Below, piece by piece: positions 1 through 9,400 of a DNA stretch of 64,000 nucleotides; position 1 is the stretch's first letter; every line of letters starts with the position of its first letter. A program made the translations under genes and the position numbers. Source of the DNA: Aptenodytes patagonicus (Eukaryota > Chordata > Aves > Sphenisciformes > Spheniscidae); contig NC_134951.1 in assembly GCF_965638725.1 (NCBI RefSeq), positions 28,031,746-28,095,745 of the forward strand. Reading direction: 5' to 3'. A model generated the notes under the pieces. The model did not search any database. It was not told the DNA's origin and was given only the letters and a program-made list of their open reading frames with translations.

Positions 1-2232
1 TGTGGCAGCATAAATATAGAGCACTCAGGACAGTGTGAACAGTTGCAGGAATCATGTTTTCAAGACTTAGCCTTTGGTCTGAAAGCACAGAACATAATCC
101 GCTTGATTTCTGTACCCTTCCGAGATTGCTTGTTTGCAGACTCCATTCTCCTCCAAGAGATACTCCTTGTAAGCTATACACAAACACCTGTCTTGGTCTC
201 TCACCAGAAAGGGCCAGCCTGTATCTGGATGTAACTGGGTATGTTCCCCAAATCCACTCTTACACTAAGGCTAGAGGTACTTTACAAGCAAGCTTGCAGG
301 CAGCCCTAATGGGAGAAACTATTACTAAAAGCAGAGGATAAAGTCTCATAGCTTGGAGAAAACAGTTTGCTATCAGAAAAATGAAGCATTACAGTAAGAT
401 AGGAGGGAATCTGTTCTAGCCAAATTATCAGACAGGTAAGTCGCCATCTCGTAAGTTGTACTGCCAGCAGTTAAACCAATTTCCTGACTTTCCATAAGGT
501 CCTATGCTAGAGATATAGCCATATGTATTCCCTTAAACAAAGTCTTCAGAGGAAGAATATTATATTCATGTCAGATAAGACCAAATGTATTTCACTACAG
601 TAGCCCTAAGCACGAATCAGTCTCTAGAAGCAGTGGCTACATCAGATTATCTATCCAACCTTTTGTCCTGCCACTGCATGAGCAACAGAATGCTAGATAA
701 TAAAGCAAAAAAGTTCTTATTCCCTCATTTAATCTAATTGTTGCTAGTATTTCCTACACTTTAGTTTAGAACACGTGATCTATGTAAATTAACCATACAT
801 TTGGAATAAAACAGAATTCCCCTGCAATGAGGGTTTGGTCCCTGCATTCTCTTTTTCTCCAACTCTAAGACGACAGCAATATTCATGGCTGGTGACTTTT
901 GCCTTCTACAACCTGCATTTAAACTACATTTCCACAATTTTTTTTTTGTAGCAGCCTTAAATCTCTCCTCCAACTTGCCTTACTTCACAAAGGCAAATTA
1001 TGATTTTAAAAGTAATGGGATTATGTTGCTTGAACTCTGAACCAACATCAGTGCAGAGCCACAATCCTGTAGATGCAAGACGTTGTGAAGATCCTTTGTT
1101 TTCAGTCTTCTAAGCCTATTAGTCCCACTAACACTGATACATGAACAAACAAACAAAAATGAGGAAATATGATGTTAATATACCTTTTGGCAATTTTACA
1201 CATCATACATGAAAAAGAAACAGCACGTCTCTAACACTATCTTATACACTGGGTAGCATTTCAGACAGGCAAGAGGAATTGCCCTCTAGCAATACCCGTT
1301 TTTCTCCACACACTACTACAGAGAACCACGACTGAGCACCTTAAATTAGAAACCTAATCCCACATTTTGTACTACCTGCCAAGGAACACAGAGCCTGCCT
1401 GTAAGAACGGCACTTTAGAGTACCAGTTTCTTTTTGGCTGGTTTTCAGGCTGTGCACCTACATAACAAAAAGCTATGTTTAGGCAATGTTCTGCATCCAG
1501 GTTAAAAAGCTCGGTTACTCCAGCTGGTCAATGACTGGATGGCAACTCCTTGGCTCCCAGGCCTTTTATTCAGATCCTTGGTGAAAATTTCAAACAACAA
1601 CAAAGCCTTGCATGGTCTCCTAGTCTGAAAATGTAATGTTTATTAGTATCCAAACAGATAATTTTATACAGTAACTTCAAATCGAAACAGATGGGACTTG
1701 TGGATTTTTCAGCACATACTCCCCTAGTGACAGAGTTCTGAAATCTTAATCATAACAGACGTGATGGCTTACAATTCATGGACCATTATGTTGCCCCTGG
1801 CTTACCTTTCACACATCCCTTTCCAGGGGACTGTGACTGCAGAGTAGAGGAGCACCTTTGCCTCATGTTTGATAACAACAGCAAACCAAAAGATGCATAA
1901 CACTGCTTGCACATGACATTGCTAGTAATAATCACCAATGGCTATCACAGACAGATCGTTTGTCTGATGTCTCTTGACTAGATGAAGCGGTGAACACAAC
2001 TGCCTATTCCTTACTGGGGGCACTAATTTAAGCCCCTCTCCTTTCCACAGCCACTGATTTTCACAAAGCTTGTAAGATAATTATCTTTGTGATTCCAGCT
2101 CTGCTGTCGAACGTGACCAAAACAGACAAATGAATTGAAATATTTTTGAGGCATAAAGGCAAAGCAAAGAACCTAGAGAGGAAAAAACAGTCAGAAAATA
2201 CAGATTTCAGTGAGGAAAGCATGTTAAAAAAC
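1..2232. other. AT-rich non-coding stretch, probably CILK1 first-intron or flanking DNA
   Basis: No exon or recognisable RNA gene is seen here. All open frames are short and unlike any family I know. In other amniotes the gene head-to-head with FBXO9 is CILK1 (ICK), so the minus strand here is probably intron 1 of that gene. I looked for the N-terminal kinase exon (the start with its Gly-rich loop) on the minus strand and did not see it. The assignment is inference from synteny only. Confidence 0.4.
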
Positions 2233-2417
2233 ATAGAATCATAGAACCATTGAGGTTGGAAAAGACCTCTAAGATCATCGAGTCCAACCGTCGACCCAAC
2301 ACCACCATGCCCACTAAACCATGTCCCTAAGTGCCTCATCTACTCGTCTTTTAAATACCTCCAGGGATGGGGACTCCACCACTTCCCTGGGCAGCCTGTT
2401 CCAATGTTTAACCACTC
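2233..2417 (-). mobile_element. CR1 LINE 3'-end fragment
   Basis: The plus strand opens with the inverted CR1 terminal repeat (catagaatcatagaacc) and continues with the complement of the conserved CR1 tail, including the segments for the last residues of the reverse-transcriptase ORF and the short 3' UTR. Only about 185 bp remain, a typical 5'-truncated CR1. It matches the tails at 13.6-13.8 kb and 22.5-22.7 kb closely, so it belongs to the same or a sister subfamily. Confidence 0.88.
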
Positions 2418-2419
2418 AA

Positions 2420-3280
2420 TGCCAGGATGCAAAGAAGTTAACATGGCTCCTATGGAAGCACAAATCCACCTGTATGAAAATCCACTGAACAAAACGTAAA
2501 TAAAGTCTTCCTTGGTTAATTAAATCAGTACCATTTCTTGTTGAGCTTAATAGTGAAGTTGTTCTTAAAAATCTATTTTACTTTGCAAGATTTATGTTCT
2601 GTCCTTAACACCTTCTGCTATCTCTCACCTTCAACTACAGGAATAAACAAAACCTTAGCCTACAGACTGTTTCACCTAAGTAGAGTCCCACTGAAATCAC
2701 TGAAAAGAGTACACAAGTCTCTGACAAGCAGTTTGCAGGGCTACTATAATCTAGTCTAGATTCTAGTCTAGAACTACAATCTAGCCAAATTCACACCGTT
2801 AAAGGATGTAAATACAAACTGCAAAACTGTCTTGGAGTAAAAGAGTGTGTTGATACTAAACACAAAAAAGTAAAAGCCTTATTTTCACCATATTGTAACA
2901 CCGTGTTCAGACTCTACCTCACCTATAAACTTTTTTTTCCCACAGAAATCAACCAGCAAAGCCCCTTTAAAAGCAAACCTAATTTAATGTATCGGGACTA
3001 CTTTCTGACTCTAACTCAAACTTACTGTTTCGCTTACGTACGCTTTAAATAAGTATCCTCTCCCGTTTGAAGGGCTGCAGCGCTGAGAACTGAAAGTGAA
3101 ACTGGCTCACCCTCTGCCAAAGCTGAGAAACGCAAACAGTAAACAATCAGCGAGTGCCTTTTAAAGTTTGTTCTGTGCTTTGGCAATAATCTGAAGGTGT
3201 TACTAGTGGGATGCACAGAGACAGCCGTGGTTTAAAGCCGCGGGTTTCAATCGATGTTGTCCTAGCAGCCGCTGTTTATG
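2420..3280. other. Non-coding stretch before the first CpG island
   Basis: AT-rich sequence with no exon or repeat that I recognise. Near 2752-2785 there is a short tandem of the unit tctagtctaga. From about 3.2 kb the base composition rises steeply into the CpG island. Confidence 0.4.
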
Positions 3281-4120
3281 TTTGTTAGCGAAGGCTTTGG
3301 GCGTGCCCCGTGAGCTGAAAACCAAGGCAGGAGCAGTGGGAGGAATCAGCCCCTCGGCGGCAGGAGGGCCGGGGCCTTGCGCCTGTCCGCCGCGACAGGC
3401 CAGGTCGTGGCTCCCGCGCGGCCTTCACGCTGAGGCGCTGACCGGTTTCCAGCCTCGGCCCCGACACACGCGAGTAACCCCGCTCATTTATTTTACTGAC
3501 AAACTACTCTTTCCCCCTCCCCGTCGCGTGCAGGCGCGGATCCCACCGCGGGCGATCACCGTGCCCAGCGGTACTCACGGCCAACGGGTTTTCCCTCCTT
3601 CAGCCGAACCCCGGCCTGCGGAAGCCGCGCGAGAGGCCCCTAATGGCGGCGCTCCGGATCTGCCGACCCCAGCGGCTGCCGCCGCGGCCCTCTCGCGCAG
3701 CCTGCGCCGCCCCGGACGAGCTGCGGCCCACGGCGGCCGCGGGCCTCGCTCAGGGCGCCGCCGGCCGCCGAGCCCATGGCGCGGCCCGCCGCGCCCCCCG
3801 CCCCGGCCCCGGCCGCTCCCCGCCCGGCGGCGGCGGGGCTCCCCGCGGGGGGATAACGCCCCGCGACAGCGGCCCGGCGGGCCGCTAGGCCGGCGCCGCT
3901 CCCCTCCGCGCCGCCCGGCCGGTCCCCTCGCAGGAGGGAGGGCAGCGGCGGGCAGCGAGGGTCCGCGGGGCTCGCCGGCGCGGCCTCAGCCGCGAGGAGG
4001 GGTTTAGGGGGCCCCCCAAAAGCGGGCGGCTGTCGGGGGAAGAGGCAAGAGGCGGTGGAGCGGCTCGGTGTGACCCCCCGGCGGCGCGGCACCACCGCCG
4101 CCAGAGAAGGGATTATGGCT
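3281..4120. promoter_or_regulatory. CpG island 1, candidate CILK1 (minus-strand) promoter
   Basis: About 840 bp of very GC- and CpG-rich DNA in an AT-rich setting. Long overlapping open frames on both strands (plus 3282-4007, minus 3640-4095) consist of Pro/Arg/Ala/Gly-rich sequence typical of spurious ORFs in CpG islands, so I do not call them genes. A YY1-type core (taatggcggc) lies at 3641-3650. On the minus strand a consensus splice donor (GTGAGT, complement of 3573-3578) could end a non-coding first exon transcribed leftwards. The island itself is directly visible; assignment to CILK1 rests on synteny with FBXO9. Confidence 0.6.
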
Positions 4121-5690
4121 GAGCTGGCTTTTACCGTAATGAAAAAAAATAATAAAAATCCCCCGATGACTGGCCTCTCTCACGTCCCCAAGAGGAGTTT
4201 AAATAACAAAACAGGAAGGCAGAAATACCAAATGGTGAACAAAGGGCAAGAGTATCATCATTTTAAGCACTGCTGGAGGGCCTGAGCCTTCCTCACCTGA
4301 GCACTAGAAGCTCTCCCTGGCTCTGGCAGGGTCAGGGTAAGACATGGGAGGGACGGGGGGACAGAAAAACGGAAATGGGGAACAAAAAAATTGGCCTCAA
4401 GCAATTGATCATCAGATCTGACTGTAATAATGATTCAGTAAGTCTTAGCTTCTTTTTGCACTTCTTCATTTAGGTTTTAAGAGTAAAGCATTGAGTTATT
4501 TCCCGGGGTTTGCAAGACAGGGTGAGCTGGCGTTGTGATTCAGGAGCATGGCGCACACAGCTCCTCCCCTTGGGGAGGATTTTACACCAGTGAATCCTGC
4601 AGTGAAATACACTTATTCGACACGACATTCGTTAAAAAAGCTCTGGATGCCCAGCCCCCACCCCCCTCTAAATAGAGGCTAGTCTTTACATTTCTTAGAC
4701 TGAAAAAAGAATAATAATAAAAAGAGTTAAATTCCCTCCAACGGACATGCATGACTCCCTGTGAAGCCAGCAGTGAAGGAGCAGCACGCACTTACTCAAA
4801 AGAGATTTCTGCTTTAAGCCGTCCCTATTACATCTCACGTGCATAAACACGTATTAGGACCCAGCCCAGTGACAGCCGTAGTACCCTGTTTTTCTGTTGC
4901 TAGAGGCAGGGCTTCTTCATTCCCAAAAGAGGTGGCACACCCAGGCAGGAGAAAAGCCCGGCAGCTTTGACTCCAACCCCAAACGAGAAGCGGCATTGAA
5001 GATAACCGGTTGTATTCATGATCACCCCATCTGAAAACCTCAGCTGCGCTGCCGTCATCTCAACTATTCACGCAGGGTCCGCCAGCGTGCCGGTACCCAG
5101 AGGCTTCCCCAGCCCTCCCACCCCAATCACCCTGCAGCCCCCCACCACCTCCAACTGCCCAGCCAGGGATTGGCACCCGGTCTGGGAGGCGGCCCCCTCG
5201 CCTCTCACACTCTCCTCTCCGCAGAGTGGCTCTACAGTCACCTGGATCAGAAACCTGCTGCTGGCACCCGGCTCCCACACCCCTCGCATCCCCTCTGGCT
5301 GCAGCCACCTTCCCTGCTGCCTGCTCCTGCTGCCCAAGCGTGAGCTCTCACCTGCCCGGCTCCAGAACACACGCACGCCTCCTTTTGCTCCTGAAGACAT
5401 TCAGGGCTGTAGGTATGGGTAAGGGTTCAGAGGTCATACGTAAAGACCCATACACGTGGTTTTCTTCTGGAACAAAAAAAGATTGTAATACAGATTAAAA
5501 AAAATGGGTTTAGTCCTGTTTCAGAAAACCTGATGAGGTGTACCGACAGCACGTTGTAACTCTGTTCATGGAACTGTATGGGCAAAGGGCAGGGGGCCTT
5601 GAGATTCACATGACCTCAGCAACGTTATTATCTATATAGCCGCAGTACTAACCGCTCCTTTGTTACCCGGTATTTAATTTATCGGTAACG
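4121..5690. other. Inter-island non-coding stretch
   Basis: Ordinary to moderately GC-rich DNA between the two CpG islands. Open frames at 5018-5422 (plus) and 5068-5400 (minus) mirror each other in a C-rich segment and match no family I know. A short inverted repeat (gttacc ... ggtaac, 5662-5689) with a TATTTAATTTATC loop sits just before the second island. No exon is supported. Confidence 0.4.
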
Positions 5691-5972
5691 AGGGCCCCGG
5701 TTTGACCGCAGCCACAGTGGAAATGGCGGCTCCCACACTGAGCCCTGCTCCTGCCGACACCCGGCTGAGGGGCCGCGCCGAGGGGGCGGCGGGCCGCCCC
5801 GGAGGCCCCGGACATCGCCGCCTTCCCTCAGCTCCCGCACCGGAGCGGCGGCGGCAGCGTGCTGGGCCGGGCCTCAAGCGCAGCGGCGGCGAAGGCCGGG
5901 CGGAGCAGCGACCCCGCGCGGTGCCCCGGGGCGTTGGCGCCGTCTGCCGGGATCGCCGCCCGGGGGGAGGGG

Positions 5973-5991
5973 ACTACACTTCCCAGCAGCC
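5973..5991 (+). promoter_or_regulatory. ZNF143/THAP11-type motif 1
   Basis: The sequence ACTACACTTCCCAGCAGCC closely follows the ZNF143 (SBS) consensus, roughly ACTACAATTCCCAGAATGC. That motif is common close to the start sites of vertebrate CpG-island and bidirectional promoters. Binding is inferred. Confidence 0.6.
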
Positions 5992-6077
5992 TCTGCTCCG
6001 CCGCCGGGCGGGATTGGCCTGGGAAAGCGCCGCTTCCCAGACGGCGCGGCCGCAGCTCACGGGAGTGTAGCCCGGGG

Positions 6078-6096
6078 ACTACGTTTCCCAGCAGGC
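6078..6096 (+). promoter_or_regulatory. ZNF143/THAP11-type motif 2
   Basis: ACTACGTTTCCCAGCAGGC is a second plus-strand match to the ACTACA-TTCCCAG consensus, 105 bp downstream of the first. Spacing of 105 bp is ten helical turns, so both could face the same side of the DNA. Confidence 0.6.
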
Positions 6097-6143
6097 AGCG
6101 CGCCGCAATGCCGCAGGCGAGAGAGCCGCTGCGGGGCTGCGGT

Positions 6144-6162
6144 GCGCGCTGGGACGGGTAGT
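6144..6162 (-). promoter_or_regulatory. ZNF143/THAP11-type motif 3 (inverted)
   Basis: Read on the minus strand this is ACTACCCGTCCCAGCGCGC, a weaker match in the opposite orientation to the two upstream copies. Divergent motif orientation suits a bidirectional promoter, but the match is only partial. Confidence 0.45.
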
Positions 6163-6285
6163 CCGCGCGGCCGGCGCCCGCGCCTCAGAGCGGCCCGTGC
6201 GTCAGGCGGCGCTCTGACCTTGCGGGTTTGTCTGGTCGTGTGTCTCCGCTGCTCCCGGCCCGCCTGCCCCTCACTCGCCGGGAAG

Positions 6286-6357
6286 ATGGCTGCCGTACGC
6301 AGGGCCCGCAGTTACTCCCGCTGCGTGGTGCGCTTCTCCGACCGAGAACTCTGCTAA
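6286..6357 (+). other. Upstream ORF (23 codons) in the FBXO9 leader
   Basis: The sequence gggaagATGG is a good Kozak context and opens a 23-codon frame ending in TAA at 6355-6357, 85 nt before the FBXO9 AUG. If transcription starts upstream of 6286 this uORF would be in the mRNA and could dampen translation. The same bases form a YY1-like site (aagatggctgcc), which offers a non-translational explanation. Confidence 0.45.
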
Positions 6358-6442
6358 TTTCCCCCCGCGGGGAGGACGCACGGACCGAGCAGGGGGGGCA
6401 GAGACCCCCGGGACGGGACAACGCCGCCCGAGCGTTGGCAGC

Positions 6443-6445
6443 ATG
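6443..6445 (+). CDS. FBXO9: FBXO9 exon 1 coding part: the start codon only
   Basis: The exon reads gcagcATG and is followed at once by the donor GTGAGC. Joined to exon 2 it gives [11 protein letters not shown], the N-terminus known in other vertebrates, which is why this start was chosen over the longer read-through frame. The rest of exon 1 is 5' UTR in the CpG island; its transcription start is not known. Confidence 0.88.
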
Positions 6446-9400
6446 GTGAGCAGGCCCGGGCCGGCCGTGCCCTGCTCCCCGCTACAGTGCGGCCTCAGGC
6501 GGGGCGGGGTGCGGGTGGGGGCGAGGCACCGGGCGCCCCGCGGGGAGGCGGTGGCGGGGGGGGGCCCGGCTGCCATGGCAGGTGCGGGCGGAGGGCGGCG
6601 CGGCCCCGCCCCCCCCGCCCGGGGCGGGGGGGCCGGGGGGGCGGTGGCAGCGGCAAGGGTGCGTGCCCGGGGGGCGGGAGGAGCGGCCCCCCGAGCCGTA
6701 CTGCTGCCAAACGGCCCTGCCCTGTCCGCCTGCCCGCGGCCGCCGGGCAGCGGGTGATGCCTGTGGGAAGCGTGCCGCGATCCTGGCCGTGATCCCACCC
6801 CGCGTAACTGCGCCGCAAGGAGACGCGGCCGCTTTCCGCAGAGGATTTTGGGCTGCTAAGCGGGGCTGCTTGATTCAGGACCGGTCTAGCTATCCGTAGA
6901 AACACCTGAACAAATAACTGTGTCATTACAGATGAGCGTGTCCTACCTTTGTCTTTTTTCCCTCAGAAAACAGATGGCATAAAGTCACTCGGTAGTTTAA
7001 ACGACTCCGCGGGCTAGGCACTCTACTTATTTGAGTTTGTGATTTAATATATCAGGACTATTGTTTGGTTCAGTATTGCTTTTCTGACTGCACCTCAATA
7101 TGGATTCAAGTATCCATGATGAGAACTTGATCATTCAATGTTAAACCATTTATATCATTCAGGAGCTCTTAAAACACCTTACCACCGTGATTAAAACTCT
7201 TATTTTTGAACACAGTGTAGCTTCTACCACATTGACAGAATAATTGAGCGACTTCCTCATTTTCTTACAAAACCAAGAAGAACGTTAGCTGTTGGTCACT
7301 GTTTCGCTATGTTGTGCTTGCTTCTCCCGAAGTTCTGTACAGTTCACATGTAGCCCTGTTCAACTGGTGACAGTCAGCTTTGAACTGTTTCTGATCTTGG
7401 CTTTATTTTGCTGAAACAAAGATCTGAACTATTAAAGGAATTGACATTACAGATGGTTTAGTAAGTGATTGTTATGCTCTGACGAAATCAGCGTGCAATT
7501 ATTGATTGCAAAACAATTAAAACTAAGCTGAGCAAATAAACTAGTTCTGCATTTAGCAAATGATTTTAAAGCTTTGCAAACAAATCGGAATCAAATCTAC
7601 TCAGCTGACTTCTGTTTACAGGTCGCAGTCTAATTCAGGTGTTTACTTTTGACATGTTGACCTTTTGGTGGCTTGACTGGCTACCACTTTTCTCATGGAA
7701 AATTATTTGAGCTGATCAGTACACACTAAGGGTGTCTCACTTTCAAGCAGGATAAAGTCGCTGTTCCGTATGACAGCTGAGTTGTAGCAGGAGGAAGGCC
7801 AACAGCTTAAAGATGAACAGGCTAGATTTATCCACTAAGTAGCGGCTACAGTACAATGTTCTGTGAACTTCAGAAACTATAACTACAGTTTAAGTATTGT
7901 CAGAATCGGGGCATGGAGCCAATTTTTACAAGTTACAACCTGCTTTAGGTGTGGTCTCATCAGCTGTCTGCTAGTGAAGATATCCTTGTTTCAGCAATAC
8001 CTGTGTTTACTCATTTGTTCTAGCAAAACCATAGGGTTTCAGCAGATCAAATGAATAGTGGAAAGGTTGTTAATAGAGATCAGTTTTCCAGTCCAGTTAG
8101 CCATGCAGTAGCAATGTGAATGAATTGCTTTACTGGTAAATTTAGAGGGATGGTCACTTATACTGTCACTGCTGCCAGAAGACAAACCTTTGATGCGAGA
8201 GACTTCAGATCACACATGCACTCAGTATAGAGGAGGTAATGACGAAAGTCAAAACTGTGGTTATAATCAACTTCATGATGTTTTTTGACAGCTTTTAGGC
8301 TGTGGACTTGGTTCTCATAGTATGGTGTATTTTTTTCTGGATTGAGAGCACATTTAAGTTTTAAAGAGCATTGAATGACATTTTGGAAGCAGTTGGTCCA
8401 GAACCACGACTGACGGTGACCGAGAGATGAAGGAGAAATAGGGCAGTTGGACAGAGACGAGGGGAGGAAAATCAAGACTCTTGAACAGATTACTGAAACA
8501 AAAAGTTTTTGAGCATGAGATAAACTTCAGCCAGCTTCACAACCTTCTAAATAATTTTAACTCTTACTCTTAAATTAGTTTATTTACAGACTTCGTGAGT
8601 TAAAGGTTTTAATGGGCGTGCCTTTATGCACAAGAAGATAGTGTGTTAATTTAGTTCAGAAATTCCTAGTTTCTGCATTTTGCAGATAAAACCGGGCTTA
8701 TTCTGCCCAGACTGAGAGCTGACTGGACATAATTCAGCTGCAAACCAGAAGCCTTGCACTCTGCACAGGCAGAGGTAGGCCTTATTTGTGTCAGCCCAGT
8801 GCCATAATAATGCTCTTACAGACATCCATTGCAGTGCTAGTTTGTTCCTAGGCTATCTCTGTTTGGCCAGCGTAGACGTAATCCCTGGGTGCTAAAATAA
8901 CGTGATAGGACTGCTGTAACTCGTAGGACGTTAACTGCCTGCAATCAGATTCTGGAATCAAAACCCATGACATTTCTAAGTTATTTACTCCTTGCTCAGA
9001 TTTAATGCTGCTAGTGCTTTGGAGCGTTCTGGCTTTCCTGTTTTCTCCATTGAGAAATTAAAAATGTACAGCTTTAAAATCAGAGTGTAGAAACAGATGC
9101 AATATCTGTTTACTTTAACCAACCAACACTGTTTGCGTTATCAATTGTAAAAGATAAATTGACTGAGACATCAGTGAAAACACGTTTACAGATGACAAGC
9201 CAGTAAGTTTGTGGTCGTTTGGGGAACCGGAGACAAGTGCTACAGCTGAACGCCAGGGAGGTGCTTGTCACCAAGACAAAGAGATTAAACATTGCCTTCC
9301 CATCAGGTTTGCCAGTATTCTGTAGTTTGATCATGAACTTCCAGATGCTGTAAAAATTTTATAAATTTTCTGAATACAAGAATGCTTTGATTTCTGCACT

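Larger units (their letters stand above)
5691..6850. promoter_or_regulatory. CpG island 2, FBXO9 promoter, probably bidirectional with CILK1
   Basis: About 1.15 kb of CpG-dense sequence contains FBXO9 exon 1 and runs into intron 1. There is no clear TATA box. It holds a YY1-type core at 5721-5730 (aaatggcggc), a YY1-like site at 6283-6294 (aagatggctgcc), an inverted CCAAT box (attgg, 6013-6017) and three ZNF143/THAP11-type motifs listed separately. In human, the FBXO9 and ICK/CILK1 promoters are known to be head-to-head. A minus-strand donor-like GTGAGC (complement of 6055-6060) would suit a leftward non-coding exon. Transcription starts were not determined. Confidence 0.75.

Noticed and set aside
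1-3280. CILK1 N-terminal kinase exon on the minus strand
   Set aside because: Looked for the Gly-rich-loop exon; no matching frame, so the first coding exon is assumed to lie outside the window.
3282-4007. 241-codon plus-strand ORF in CpG island 1
   Set aside because: Pro/Arg/Ala/Gly-rich composition with equally long frames on the opposite strand (3640-4095) is what stop-poor CpG-island sequence yields by chance; no family motif.
5018-5422. 134-codon ORF between the CpG islands
   Set aside because: Mirrored by frames on the other strand, Pro/Ser/Thr-rich, with no splice or promoter context.
6443-6757. Read-through frame from the FBXO9 AUG into intron 1 (104 codons)
   Set aside because: The donor GTGAGC directly after ATG and the perfect family match of exon 2 show that this is intron.
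6271-6926. Minus-strand ORFs of 143-175 codons across FBXO9 exon 1 and intron 1
   Set aside because: Low-complexity Pro/Ala/Gly/Arg translations antisense to the promoter; no recognisable domain.
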